A stretch of 64,000 nt of DNA from Fulvitalea axinellae (lineage in GTDB: Bacteria; Bacteroidota; Bacteroidia; Cytophagales; Cyclobacteriaceae), in NCBI RefSeq assembly GCF_036492835.1, contig NZ_AP025314.1, positions 1,860,001-1,924,000 of the forward strand. Direction: 5' to 3'. The position numbers and the translations under genes are program-made. The notes beneath the pieces are model-generated. The model was given only the letters and a program-made list of their open reading frames with translations, was not told the DNA's origin and did no database searches. Shown here piece after piece: positions 35,632-45,137 of the stretch; within the stretch, counting starts at the first letter, position 1; each line of letters begins with the position of its first letter.

Positions 35632-37138
35632 GATGACAAGGGAATTACGGAGGTCTGTCCGCTCCGTTTGCGCGTTGGTGTTAGCGCTCTCGGCCTCATG
35701 GTCATTGACCGGCTGTGACGAGGATGCGGCAAATTCTCCCTTTGAGGAGGAGCGCCTAAAGACATATATCGAGTATTTGGAGAACGATACCAAAGGCGAA
35801 TATTCCGAATGGCTGAAACTGCTCGAAACCTCGGAATTTTACGGGATGCTTGCCGCTAGGGGAGATTACACCTTCTTGGCGTGTAAAAACGAGACCATGC
35901 AAGCCTTTTACGCCGACAAGGGCGTAAGCGGTATCGACGGGCTGGAAAAGGACTATGTGGACCTGTTGGTGAAAACTCATACGGTTATGTCCAAATATCA
36001 GAGTTTCAGCTTTAACCAAGGTCCGCTTAGCGACACTACCATGAACGGAAACTTCCTTACCGTGAAGTTCGGTCAGGATGGTCTTAACGGTTTGGTTATC
36101 AACGGTGAATCCAAAGTAGTGGAGCGTGATGTCGAATGCTCGAACGGTTTCCTGCATACGCTGGACCGTCCGATTGAGCCTATCGGCGACGGAATATACA
36201 ATACGCTTCGCGCCCAGGGCGAATACACGATCCTGACCGAGGCGATGGAAAAAACGGGCTTGGCCGATACGCTTGAGCTTTTGACAAACGACAATGGCGT
36301 TAGGGTAGTCTATACTGTTTTCGCCGAAAAAGACGAGGTTTTCAAAGCCAAGGGAATCGCGGATTTCACGGCGTTGGTAGCCGAGTTGGGCGCTGGCGAC
36401 GATTACGAATCGCCGAAAAACAAGCTTCACAGCTTTGTGCGCCACCATATCTTTTCGGGCAAACGTTATTCGAGCGCCTTGGAAACGGATATTCTTCTGA
36501 CAGTAGGCAACACTATGGTGAAGTTGCTGAAAAATCAGGAAGGATATTTCATCAATTCCAAAGTCGACGATTTCGGACTGGACATAACGGAAGGCGCCAA
36601 CAGCCTCGACCTTTTCAGCCTCGATTTGCAGTCTAAAAACGGTGTGGTTCACGATATGAAGGATGTTCTTTTCGAAGAGGATATCCAACCGATTACCGTA
36701 CAGGACAATATTACCGACGTGCCGGAACTCTTCGGAAAACGCACTTCCGGAAACGATCAGGACGTGATTTACACCAAGGATATCGCCCGCTGGCGCTCCA
36801 AGGGTTACGACCAGTTCGTGTACATGTACCAAGGAGGAAACGACCAGCTGAATTGCTACACGGCCACCGCCGGATGGTTCGAATTCGAGACCCGCCCTAT
36901 TCTTAAAGGAAAGTACGAGATAACCAGCAATTTCGGGGCTGGATGGGCCGTAATCGGCTGTACGCTGGAAGTCTGGGTAGACGGCGTGCGCACCGATAAC
37001 CTTATCTATCCCGGCACCCGCAACGGCCTGATCGGCACTTACGTGTTCGAGGAAAACGGACCGCATGTCATCAAGTTCAAGTCCGTGAGCGGCGGAAGGC
37101 TTAACGTGGACAAGATAACGTTCAAACCTGTTAAGTGA
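35624..37138 (+). CDS. FAS1-domain lipoprotein with C-terminal beta-sandwich (504 aa)
   Basis: Signal peptide with lipobox (SASWSLTGC). Two FAS1 domains: about 35-185 (YTFLACKNETMQAFY, GFLHTLDRPI) and 190-350 (VYTVFAEKDEVFKAKG, GVVHDMKDVLFEE). The C-terminal 140 residues (SYQFVYMY-like start, ending NVDKITFKPVK) look like a carbohydrate-binding or DUF5108-like beta-sandwich. The start overlaps the SusD stop by 8 bases; ATG 35633 is an alternative. Surface-exposed partner of the SusCD complex by context; no catalytic motif. Confidence 0.85.
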   Translation: MNKMTRELRRSVRSVCALVLALSASWSLTGCDEDAANSPFEEERLKTYIEYLENDTKGEYSEWLKLLETSEFYGMLAARGDYTFLACKNETMQAFYADKGVSGIDGLEKDYVDLLVKTHTVMSKYQSFSFNQGPLSDTTMNGNFLTVKFGQDGLNGLVINGESKVVERDVECSNGFLHTLDRPIEPIGDGIYNTLRAQGEYTILTEAMEKTGLADTLELLTNDNGVRVVYTVFAEKDEVFKAKGIADFTALVAELGAGDDYESPKNKLHSFVRHHIFSGKRYSSALETDILLTVGNTMVKLLKNQEGYFINSKVDDFGLDITEGANSLDLFSLDLQSKNGVVHDMKDVLFEEDIQPITVQDNITDVPELFGKRTSGNDQDVIYTKDIARWRSKGYDQFVYMYQGGNDQLNCYTATAGWFEFETRPILKGKYEITSNFGAGWAVIGCTLEVWVDGVRTDNLIYPGTRNGLIGTYVFEENGPHVIKFKSVSGGRLNVDKITFKPVK

Positions 37139-37145
37139 CATCGAT

Positions 37146-38678
37146 ATGATTAGAGATACATTTAGAAAACTTGCCGCCCTGTCGTTGTGCGCGCTGTTTT
37201 TCGCCGCCTGCGATGAGCGTGACGAGCACTTTACCGGCGCCGGCGACAAGGAAACGCAGAACGTCACCGTAGGCGAGTTCCTGTCGGCCAGTTCCGATTA
37301 CCGTTACTTCGCCGATTTGCTGGACAAACACGGATACCTCGACAGTATTTCGGGCGCTAGGCCGGTTACCTTGCTCGTGCCGCCAAAGGCCGAGATCGAG
37401 GCTTTGGCCGGAAGCGTTATGGAAGATTCCATGAAAAACGTGTTGGCTTACCATATCGGGAATACCCTGCTGTACAGAAGCCAGATGGGAACGGGAAAAG
37501 ACCAGTACCTGAAGACTTTTTACAATGGCAAAAACATCTGGACGGGAAAAGTGTCGGGAGAGACACTGAGCTTTGACCGTGACAAGATGTCCATGGGCAA
37601 GCCCGTATTCTGCACAAACGGCGTAGTGCATATCATCGACGGGGCGATGACGCCGCAGACGAGCCTTTTCGAAAATATTCAGCGAAAAGGGGATGATTTC
37701 TCCAAATACAAGGCGGAAGTTCTGAAAGACACCTTGCTTTTCGATAAGGACAACAGCTTCCCGATCGGTGTGGACAAATGGGGTCGTACGGTTTATGATT
37801 CGGCTTTCGTCTTGGGCTACGCTTTTTTGGATGAGAAAGGTGACCTGAGCGACGAAAACGAGCGCTATTCGAACATCGTGCTTTCCGACGCTGCCATTCA
37901 GGCTACTTATGACGGCTTGGTGCAACGCTACTACGGAAGCTCCGAAAATCTTCCCGAGTATTTTGAGGAAGATGAGGAATTTGTGGAAAACATCTACAAT
38001 CAGATACTCTACTCTACAGTATTGGATATAGAAACCGAAAACCGCAAGCTCGGTGATACTTTGGAAGTGACTAACGGTTTTTTCAGAAGAGGGGAGCTGG
38101 TTAGGGCCAAATTGCTCGTGACACAGGAATGGTTGGATCATTCGCCCACAAAAATGAGTAACGGGTTGGCTTACGAATTGCCGAAAGTCGATTTGCTGAT
38201 GTCGCATGTGATGGGACGTCCGGTTAGTTACGATGCCAGTCAGTTTTCGTATTTCACGGCCGGACTTCTGGGTGACGTGACGCCAGAGCTTGGTGAGGGA
38301 GGTTTTCCGACGGAAGATCCCGCCCGCGAGCCGGTATCGAACGACGCTCTCGGAATCACGGCCCTTCATTTCTCTTCCAAAAAACCTTTCTGGGTGGAAT
38401 ATCGCTTGCCGGCTTCCATGGGCGGGCATTTCGATTTGACAATCAGCGGATTGAAAAATTCGACCAGCAAGGCGGCCGTTTACGTAAACGGCGAGTTGAT
38501 CGACGCCCGTTTTTCGCCTAGCGGCAACTGGAACACCGATAACCTCAAAGGGGTGAGAACCTCCGGATTCGGAGAGAAAGTGGTCCGCTTTGAGGTAACG
38601 GAATTCAATGAGGAAGATGATGAAAAGGTTTACGAGCTGGGCCTAAACGCGATCGGGTTTTTCCCGGTGGCCGAATAA
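37146..38678 (+). CDS. FAS1-domain lipoprotein (510 aa)
   Basis: Signal peptide with lipobox (LCALFFAAC). A FAS1 domain is clear at about 30-175 (VTLLVPPKAEIEALAG, GVVHIIDGAM); a second, degenerate one may occupy 180-360. The C-terminal 100 residues (FWVEYRLPASMGGHFDLTIS; GLNAIGFFPVAE) form a beta-rich domain comparable to that of the preceding gene. The gene follows its paralogue after 7 bases and precedes the second SusC after 53 bases. No catalytic residues seen. Confidence 0.8.
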   Translation: MIRDTFRKLAALSLCALFFAACDERDEHFTGAGDKETQNVTVGEFLSASSDYRYFADLLDKHGYLDSISGARPVTLLVPPKAEIEALAGSVMEDSMKNVLAYHIGNTLLYRSQMGTGKDQYLKTFYNGKNIWTGKVSGETLSFDRDKMSMGKPVFCTNGVVHIIDGAMTPQTSLFENIQRKGDDFSKYKAEVLKDTLLFDKDNSFPIGVDKWGRTVYDSAFVLGYAFLDEKGDLSDENERYSNIVLSDAAIQATYDGLVQRYYGSSENLPEYFEEDEEFVENIYNQILYSTVLDIETENRKLGDTLEVTNGFFRRGELVRAKLLVTQEWLDHSPTKMSNGLAYELPKVDLLMSHVMGRPVSYDASQFSYFTAGLLGDVTPELGEGGFPTEDPAREPVSNDALGITALHFSSKKPFWVEYRLPASMGGHFDLTISGLKNSTSKAAVYVNGELIDARFSPSGNWNTDNLKGVRTSGFGEKVVRFEVTEFNEEDDEKVYELGLNAIGFFPVAE

Positions 38679-38731
38679 GGCCGGCCGCCGGAAACGGCGG
38701 GCTTGTTTTCAACCGATTTAACCGTTAAAGA

Positions 38732-41700
38732 ATGAAACATTTTTCCATAAATATATTTTTGCTCGGCCTGATGACCTTGTGCGGAATGGCTTACGGCCAG
38801 AACAAGGTGTCGGGTACGGTGAGGGACAGCCACGGGGCCGGAGCGCTCGAAGGCGTGGTGGTCAACTTGGTGGGCAGTGACGGCGTTTCGGCCTTTACCG
38901 ACGCCGAAGGCTTCTACGAATTGCCGGTTTCCTCAAAAAACGAAGTCGCCGTGGAGTTCTCCTTCGCCGACTATTACAGCAAGAGAGTCTACATACACGG
39001 GCGTTCTACGGTCAACGCTTCCTTGAGCCACATAGGCCAAGGACAGGATGACCTGGCTGTCCGTACGCCGAACGGTACCCGTTTGCGCAGCGACATTAGC
39101 GGATCTTCCGTTACCATTACCCGCGACCAGATCTTACGGCGTGGATATCTGACGCTGGAAAGCGCGCTGCAGGGAATGGTTCCCGGCATGTTGGTGACTT
39201 CCAGATCAGGAATTTCTGGCGGAGGCTCCACGATGAACCTTCGCGGAGCGGCTTCGGCCTCCGGAAATACGCAGCCTTTGGTGGTGGTTGACGGAGTGAT
39301 TTACGAAACCGCTTTGGGCGAATTGTCCGGCGTTCCGGGCAATTTCTACAATCCGCTCACGGCCATCAAGCCCCGCGATATCGACCAGATTACGGTAGTG
39401 AAAGACGGGATGTCGGCCTTGTACGGTACATTGGGCAGTAACGGCGTGATTTACGTCTACACCACCGACAGCGACGTGAAGAAAACCCGGGTGGATTTCA
39501 ACCTTGATTTCGGAGTGTCATTGGCGCCCGAAAGAACGCCTGTGATGGACGCCGCCAGCTATAAGGCCTACGCTTTGGAACAAACGATCGACCGCGGGTT
39601 GACTTATTCTCAAATCGAGGAACAATACCCGTACTTGATCGGTAGGGCGGAAGACGCCGAGGCGTTCCGCTACGGAAACGATACGGATTGGCAAGACGAA
39701 ATCTACCAGACGGGGATTATGAACCGCTACTCGGCCAACGTTCAGGGCGGCGACGAGGTAACCACCTACAATTTCTCGGTAGGCTATACCCAGAACGACG
39801 ACGTGATCAAAAACACCGATTTCGAATCGTTCGATATCCTGATGAACGCCAAGATGAGACTTTTGGGAAGCTTGGTTTTGCGCCCGAAAGTATCGCTGAC
39901 CAAGATCAACGCCAACACCAGGGCGCAAGGCTCCGACGGAACCCAAAACCCGGTTTTGGCTTCGCTTTACAAATCTCCGATGATGGGCGTTTACAAGCGT
40001 AGCGACAAAGGTTTGGAACTTCCTTTCTACGACGATTTCGGAGTGTTTGGAATGAGTAACCCGGCCGCTTTGATAGCCGAAGGAAAAGGATCGAACGAGA
40101 ACTTCCGTTTGCGTGCCGGTATTCAGGCCGACCAGAAAATCGGAAAGAACCTACAGGCCAGCGTAATGGTGATGAGCGATTTGTTCACGATGAAAGAATC
40201 GTCGTTTATTCCGCTTGGGTCGCAACCGCAATTGGAAGGCGCCGCCAAAAGTTTGATGCAGAACAACCAGAAGAACTTCTTCTCTCTGCTTTCTGATTTG
40301 AATATCAATTACAAGAAAACCTTCGCCGAGCGCCACCGCCTGAACGTTGTGGCCGGAACCCGCCTGAAGGTAAGCGAAATGGAAGACGAACTGGCGACGG
40401 ACGTAAACTCGCCTTCAAACAAGTTTACCGTAATCGGTCGTGGCGATAAGTCTTTCCGTAAACTCGATCCGAAAAACGGTACTTGGAATATGTTTACCGT
40501 TTACGGCAACGCAAGCTACGCTTACCTGGACAAGTATTACCTAGACTTGGGCCTGACAGTGGACGGAAGCTCAAAATTCGGCGAAGGAAACCGCTTCGGA
40601 TATTTCCCTTACGCTTCCGGCGCTTGGAGAGTCTCGTCGGAGAGGTTTATGTCAGGCCTCGGTATGGTGAATAACCTGAAACTGCGCGCCAGCTACGGCG
40701 TTACCGGCAACGACGATATCGGTTATTACGCCTCGCGTTTCTCGTACGTCGGGTTGCCGTATTTCAGCCTGTCGGGCATTGTGCGCGGCGGTGTGCCGAG
40801 CACCGACCTTAAGTGGGAGGAGACCAGCCAGGCGAATATCGGCCTTGACCTCGCGCTTTTGGACAATCGCATTAAGCTGACAGCCGATTTCTACCAAAAC
40901 AAGACCGACGACCTGTTGACCACCGAACCGCTCGATATTTATTACGGTTTGGGGCTGTTGGTGAAAAACGGCGGATCGTTGGAAAACACCGGCTTTGAGC
41001 TTGGTTTGGGTTACGAGTTTTACCGCTCAAAAGACCTGACCGCCGAAATCGGGTTTACGTTTGCCAAAAACAGCAACGAAGTGACCGGCCTCGGAAGCAA
41101 TGCGCTTTACAGCGATAGCAAAGGGTATCACCAGATTTCCCAAATCGACGGTGGCGAAATCATCAACCAGGTGGGCCAGCCGGCAGGCGAATTCTACGGT
41201 TACCGTTCGATGGGCGTGATCAGTACGACGCAAGAGGCAGAAAAGCTTAACCTCAAAGACCGCCACGGAAAACCGTTTAGGGCCGGCGACATCGCTTTCC
41301 AGGATTTGAACGGCGACAACATAATCGACGAATCTGACAGAACGGCGATCGGCAACGCCATGCCGGACTTCTTCGGGTCGGTTTACACCAATATTCGCTA
41401 TAAGCGCTTCGGCCTCGGGCTGATGTTCGACTACGCCTCGGGCAACGACGTGTACAACCACATGCGCCGAGGGTTGGAATCGACGGGCGGATATTACAAC
41501 AGGAGCGAGGCCGTAAACCGCCGTTGGCGTGGCGAAGGCCAGCAGACCGACATCCCGAAAGTGTCGTACGGCGACCCGATGGGCAACGCCCGTTTCTCGG
41601 ACCGCTGGATCGAGGACGGATCGTTCATCAGGTTGAAAAACGTGACCGCTTCTTATGATTTCAATGTGAAAACCAAAACGGTAAGAAGCCTTTCCGCATA

Positions 41701-41851
41701 TGTGGCGGCCAACAACCTTTTCACATTGACTGACTACCTCGGAGCCACTCCGGATATAGCGTACGGCAACAGCGTGATGACCCACGGTGTTGATTACGGG
41801 CAAATTCCGTTGCTCAAATCGGTAATGCTCGGAGTAAAATTGGGAATCTAA
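38732..41851 (+). CDS. SusC/RagA-family TonB-dependent outer membrane protein (1039 aa)
   Basis: Signal peptide (IFLLGLMTLCGMAYGQ), a CarboxypepD_reg domain (KVSGTVRDSHGAGALEGVVV), a plug domain (LESALQGMVPGMLVTSRSGI; STMNLRGAASASG; PLVVVDGVIYE) and a TonB-dependent barrel ending in MLGVKLGI. It is not a close copy of the first SusC: the plug and linker differ. Paired with the SusD gene 10 bases after its stop. Confidence 0.95.
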   Translation: MKHFSINIFLLGLMTLCGMAYGQNKVSGTVRDSHGAGALEGVVVNLVGSDGVSAFTDAEGFYELPVSSKNEVAVEFSFADYYSKRVYIHGRSTVNASLSHIGQGQDDLAVRTPNGTRLRSDISGSSVTITRDQILRRGYLTLESALQGMVPGMLVTSRSGISGGGSTMNLRGAASASGNTQPLVVVDGVIYETALGELSGVPGNFYNPLTAIKPRDIDQITVVKDGMSALYGTLGSNGVIYVYTTDSDVKKTRVDFNLDFGVSLAPERTPVMDAASYKAYALEQTIDRGLTYSQIEEQYPYLIGRAEDAEAFRYGNDTDWQDEIYQTGIMNRYSANVQGGDEVTTYNFSVGYTQNDDVIKNTDFESFDILMNAKMRLLGSLVLRPKVSLTKINANTRAQGSDGTQNPVLASLYKSPMMGVYKRSDKGLELPFYDDFGVFGMSNPAALIAEGKGSNENFRLRAGIQADQKIGKNLQASVMVMSDLFTMKESSFIPLGSQPQLEGAAKSLMQNNQKNFFSLLSDLNINYKKTFAERHRLNVVAGTRLKVSEMEDELATDVNSPSNKFTVIGRGDKSFRKLDPKNGTWNMFTVYGNASYAYLDKYYLDLGLTVDGSSKFGEGNRFGYFPYASGAWRVSSERFMSGLGMVNNLKLRASYGVTGNDDIGYYASRFSYVGLPYFSLSGIVRGGVPSTDLKWEETSQANIGLDLALLDNRIKLTADFYQNKTDDLLTTEPLDIYYGLGLLVKNGGSLENTGFELGLGYEFYRSKDLTAEIGFTFAKNSNEVTGLGSNALYSDSKGYHQISQIDGGEIINQVGQPAGEFYGYRSMGVISTTQEAEKLNLKDRHGKPFRAGDIAFQDLNGDNIIDESDRTAIGNAMPDFFGSVYTNIRYKRFGLGLMFDYASGNDVYNHMRRGLESTGGYYNRSEAVNRRWRGEGQQTDIPKVSYGDPMGNARFSDRWIEDGSFIRLKNVTASYDFNVKTKTVRSLSAYVAANNLFTLTDYLGATPDIAYGNSVMTHGVDYGQIPLLKSVMLGVKLGI

Positions 41852-41861
41852 TTTTTTGAAG

Positions 41862-43436
41862 ATGAAAAAGAAAAATCCAATACTATCGGTCGGCAAGACC
41901 CTGTTGGTGGCGATCACCTGCTTCTTGTCGTTTTCATGTTCCGATTTCTTCGATCCGGCGCAGGACCTGGTACAGGAGAGGGACGAGCATTACGATACCG
42001 TGGAGAAAGTACGCCGCGCCACTATCGGCGCTTACGGCCAGCTTCAGGGTTTGGTGGAGAGTTTGGTGATAATGGGCGATTTGCGGGCCGAGTTGCTTAC
42101 GACTACCCGCAATTACGACGCTTTTCTGGAGGAAATCGCCGAGCATAATATCTCGCCGGATAATCCGTACGCCAACCCGAGGCCTTTCTACGAAGTGATA
42201 TTGAACTGCAACGATGTCCTTTCCAAAATGGCCAAGGCCGAGGCGGATCCGCATATGACGGAAGACCTGATGTTCGCTTACGAGGCCGAGATCCGGACTC
42301 TGAGAGCCTGGGTTTACCTTCAGCTGATCCAAACCTACAAGGCCGTTCCTGTAGTGAAAGAGGCGGTAGACGGAAACTTCCCGGACTACGAGCCCCGCGA
42401 ATATGGCGAGGCTGATATGCTGAACTTTTTGTTAGCGGAAATGCGTTGGGTAATCGAACAGCCATTGCTGGACTGGAGGGTTTTTAATGAGAAAAACGAG
42501 GAAGTAAGCCTGCCGTGGCGCTATACCCGTATCAACAGAAAGGCTCTTTTGGGCGAGCTTTACCTTCTGACGGGCAACTACCAAAGCGCCAGCGATATCT
42601 TGCGGGACTGCATCATCAACGCCGGAGAAGGGAAGGATGACCGTTACCTGAAATGCTCATCGCTCTCGGGGTCAATATCTTGGGGGAATAATTGGGAAAC
42701 CGTAACGGTTAACGCCAATCATGTTTCGAGTCTGGAACATTTGACCACTATCCCTTTCAGCAAATCCAACCATCAGACGAACGAGTTGCTGTCTATATTC
42801 TCTCCGCTACTCACGAATAAATATTTGCTTAAGCCAACGAAGGTTGCGGTAAATAATTGGAAACGCCAGAATAACGGAAACGGAGACAGTTTCCGGGGGC
42901 TGGGCTCCTCGTATTTTATCTACTCAGGCGAAAGGGCGGATACCGTGGTGAACAAATACTTAAGAAGTAAGCAGGGCTATCTTGACGACGCCGTATATAC
43001 GATCTATCGCGCGGCGGATCTGCACCTTATGTACGCCGAGGCGCTCAACCGCACGGGCCGTACCGACGAAGCCTTGGACGTGCTTAACGAAAACCTTCCG
43101 GGCTCGCCGCATACCGAAGGTATCCGTGGCAGGGTAAGCCTAGAGCCGGTAGATCTTCTCGACGTGGCCGACCGTAATCCGGAAATCGGAACGCAGGTGG
43201 AGCTTTTCGAGATAGCGTTGCTTGAGGAACGCGCCTTGGAGCTGGCCTATGAAGGTAAGCGTTGGAACAGTCTTATGCGTTTCGCCAACCGGGCCAATCG
43301 TCCGGAATGGCTGGCCAAAACGGTGGCCTTAAAATATAGGGAAATCAATCCGGCAAAGGCGGACGAACTGGAAGCCAAGTTGTCGGACCCATCGAACTGG
43401 AAGCTGGAAATGCCTCGGCTGAAATCCTCGAAATAA
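41862..43436 (+). CDS. SusD/RagB-family substrate-binding lipoprotein (524 aa)
   Basis: Signal peptide with lipobox (LSFSC), SusD helices (RRATIGAYGQLQGLVESLV; AEIRTLRAWVYLQLIQTYKA) and the C-terminal signature (YRAADLHLMYAEALNRTGRT; EERALELAYEGKRWNSLMRF). Partner of the second SusC. Start is ATG 41862 rather than the upstream TTG. No intrinsic terminator follows, so the next gene may be co-transcribed. Confidence 0.93.
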   Translation: MKKKNPILSVGKTLLVAITCFLSFSCSDFFDPAQDLVQERDEHYDTVEKVRRATIGAYGQLQGLVESLVIMGDLRAELLTTTRNYDAFLEEIAEHNISPDNPYANPRPFYEVILNCNDVLSKMAKAEADPHMTEDLMFAYEAEIRTLRAWVYLQLIQTYKAVPVVKEAVDGNFPDYEPREYGEADMLNFLLAEMRWVIEQPLLDWRVFNEKNEEVSLPWRYTRINRKALLGELYLLTGNYQSASDILRDCIINAGEGKDDRYLKCSSLSGSISWGNNWETVTVNANHVSSLEHLTTIPFSKSNHQTNELLSIFSPLLTNKYLLKPTKVAVNNWKRQNNGNGDSFRGLGSSYFIYSGERADTVVNKYLRSKQGYLDDAVYTIYRAADLHLMYAEALNRTGRTDEALDVLNENLPGSPHTEGIRGRVSLEPVDLLDVADRNPEIGTQVELFEIALLEERALELAYEGKRWNSLMRFANRANRPEWLAKTVALKYREINPAKADELEAKLSDPSNWKLEMPRLKSSK

Positions 43437-43529
43437 ACTCCGTTAGCGCCGGTCCGGGGCCATAGGTTTCGGGCCGGTTATAATCGGACGAATAAGAACT
43501 ATTAGCATCTGACCATAAATGTTAATCAA

Positions 43530-45026
43530 ATGAAAAAAATTATCTATTTCCTGTGTGCGGGCCTTTTTCTAGCTTTCGCAGGTTGTGGCGATAGCGATAA
43601 CGAAGGTGAGGTCTTGGAAGAAAAGTTTTTGGAAGTGGCCACTGACATAGCCGCTGACGTTACCGAGCATAGCGCAACGCTAAACGCTAAGATTATTTCG
43701 GAAGGAAAGACCGAAATACAAAAAGCGGGATTCTATTACTGGGTCCAAGGGAACTTGGGTAGCCGTAAAGAAGTGGAGGCGACTTATGACAAAACCACAA
43801 AGACGATCACCGCAAAAGTTAGCGGGCTTAATTCCTACACGGAGTATGCGTTTACAGTTTATGCAGAAGATTCGGAGATCAAGGAAGAAGGAGATATCCT
43901 GAACCTGAAGACAACCGTAGCGCCGGGCGTGACATTGCCAAGCGTTCAGAATAAAGGGATCACATATAAGGATTACGGTAAAGCGACTTTGACCGGAATG
44001 ATCCTTTCCGACGGAAAAAGTTCCCAAACGACATTCAGCTTTTATGTTTGGGAACGTGGAACCGTAGGCAAAGAGAAATCAACTGCCGCGGTTGTTGAAG
44101 GAGATAATGCCAGCGGAACGGTTAAGGGTCTTAGTCCTGGTGTAGAGTATGCTTTTACGATGGTAGGCCTTAACGAGTTAGGGGCGTCGGTAAGTGATAC
44201 CTTATACTTTACAACTAACACTCAAGCTTATGTTGATATTGATGCAAGTGGTAATGGAGACGGATCATCTTGGGAAGACGCTTTTACCAGTATCAATACT
44301 GCAATTTCTAAAGTTGACCCTGGAGTGCAACTCTGGATTGCGGAAGGGCTTTATAAAGAGTTTAATATTCCGATGAAAAAAGGCTATGACTTATATGGCG
44401 GTTTTAAAGGAACGGAATCAACTCTTGAAGAGCGTGACCCAATGACTCACTTGACAATGGTTGGGGGAGAAGAGGGTGTTGAGAGCCCTTTGGCTAGAAT
44501 TTTTGTTAGTCAGTATGGCCATAAGTTGGAGCAGTCAATTATAGATGGTTTGGTTATACAGTACGGAGATGTTAAAAATTACAACGCTTCCGCTTTTTAT
44601 TGCACTCAAGGATCCCCTCAAGTTAGAAATTGTGTGTTCAGACACAATAAAGGGAATTGGGCGGCCGCCATTTGGATTCAAAACGGAGCTACTCGTTTTG
44701 ATAATTGTATTTTCGAAAACAATATGGGGTATAATGGAGGAGGAGTTGGAGTTACTTTTAGTGGTTCTGACGGGACCGTTTTTAACGAATGTATCTTCCG
44801 AAATAATGAAGCTATCAATACGGGAAGAGGTGGAGTGCTTTTAAGTACTAAGGGACCGAATCCGATTTTCAGAAATTGTATCTGGGTCGATAACAAAGCA
44901 AAAGAAGGACCATCACATTATTCTGAAAATGGATCTGGTTGTCCAGAATTTTTGGGTGATGGCAATGTAATAGAGCAGAAAGATACCTTCGTAAAGGGTA
45001 AAGGCCACGGCGCCTGTCCGATTTAA
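43530..45026 (+). CDS. Lipoprotein with fibronectin-like domains and right-handed beta-helix (498 aa)
   Basis: Lipobox AFAGC. Two fibronectin-type-III-like domains (about 36-135 and 140-228: NSYTEYAFTVYAED, SPGVEYAFTMVGLNELG), then from about residue 235 a parallel beta-helix (IDASGNGDGSSWEDAFTSIN; NCVFRHNKGNWAAAIWIQNG; NCIFENNMGYNGGGVGV). Such helices occur in polysaccharide lyases and adhesins, but no catalytic Lys/Asp cluster is obvious. The base composition drops in the beta-helix half: my hand counts give 26/60 G+C at 44221-44280 and 19/60 at 44701-44760, against 35/60 in the SusD gene at 43081-43140. This hints that the helix part came from elsewhere. Confidence 0.8.
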   Translation: MKKIIYFLCAGLFLAFAGCGDSDNEGEVLEEKFLEVATDIAADVTEHSATLNAKIISEGKTEIQKAGFYYWVQGNLGSRKEVEATYDKTTKTITAKVSGLNSYTEYAFTVYAEDSEIKEEGDILNLKTTVAPGVTLPSVQNKGITYKDYGKATLTGMILSDGKSSQTTFSFYVWERGTVGKEKSTAAVVEGDNASGTVKGLSPGVEYAFTMVGLNELGASVSDTLYFTTNTQAYVDIDASGNGDGSSWEDAFTSINTAISKVDPGVQLWIAEGLYKEFNIPMKKGYDLYGGFKGTESTLEERDPMTHLTMVGGEEGVESPLARIFVSQYGHKLEQSIIDGLVIQYGDVKNYNASAFYCTQGSPQVRNCVFRHNKGNWAAAIWIQNGATRFDNCIFENNMGYNGGGVGVTFSGSDGTVFNECIFRNNEAINTGRGGVLLSTKGPNPIFRNCIWVDNKAKEGPSHYSENGSGCPEFLGDGNVIEQKDTFVKGKGHGACPI

Positions 45027-45137
45027 CCCAATCATTAATTGTAATAATCGCCGGGCCGAGTGTGTGAAAGGTCCGATGTCTGGCTAATGACGAGGGCAGG
45101 TTGGTCTGGCGGTTTTTTGACTTTTGAAGATTCACAT

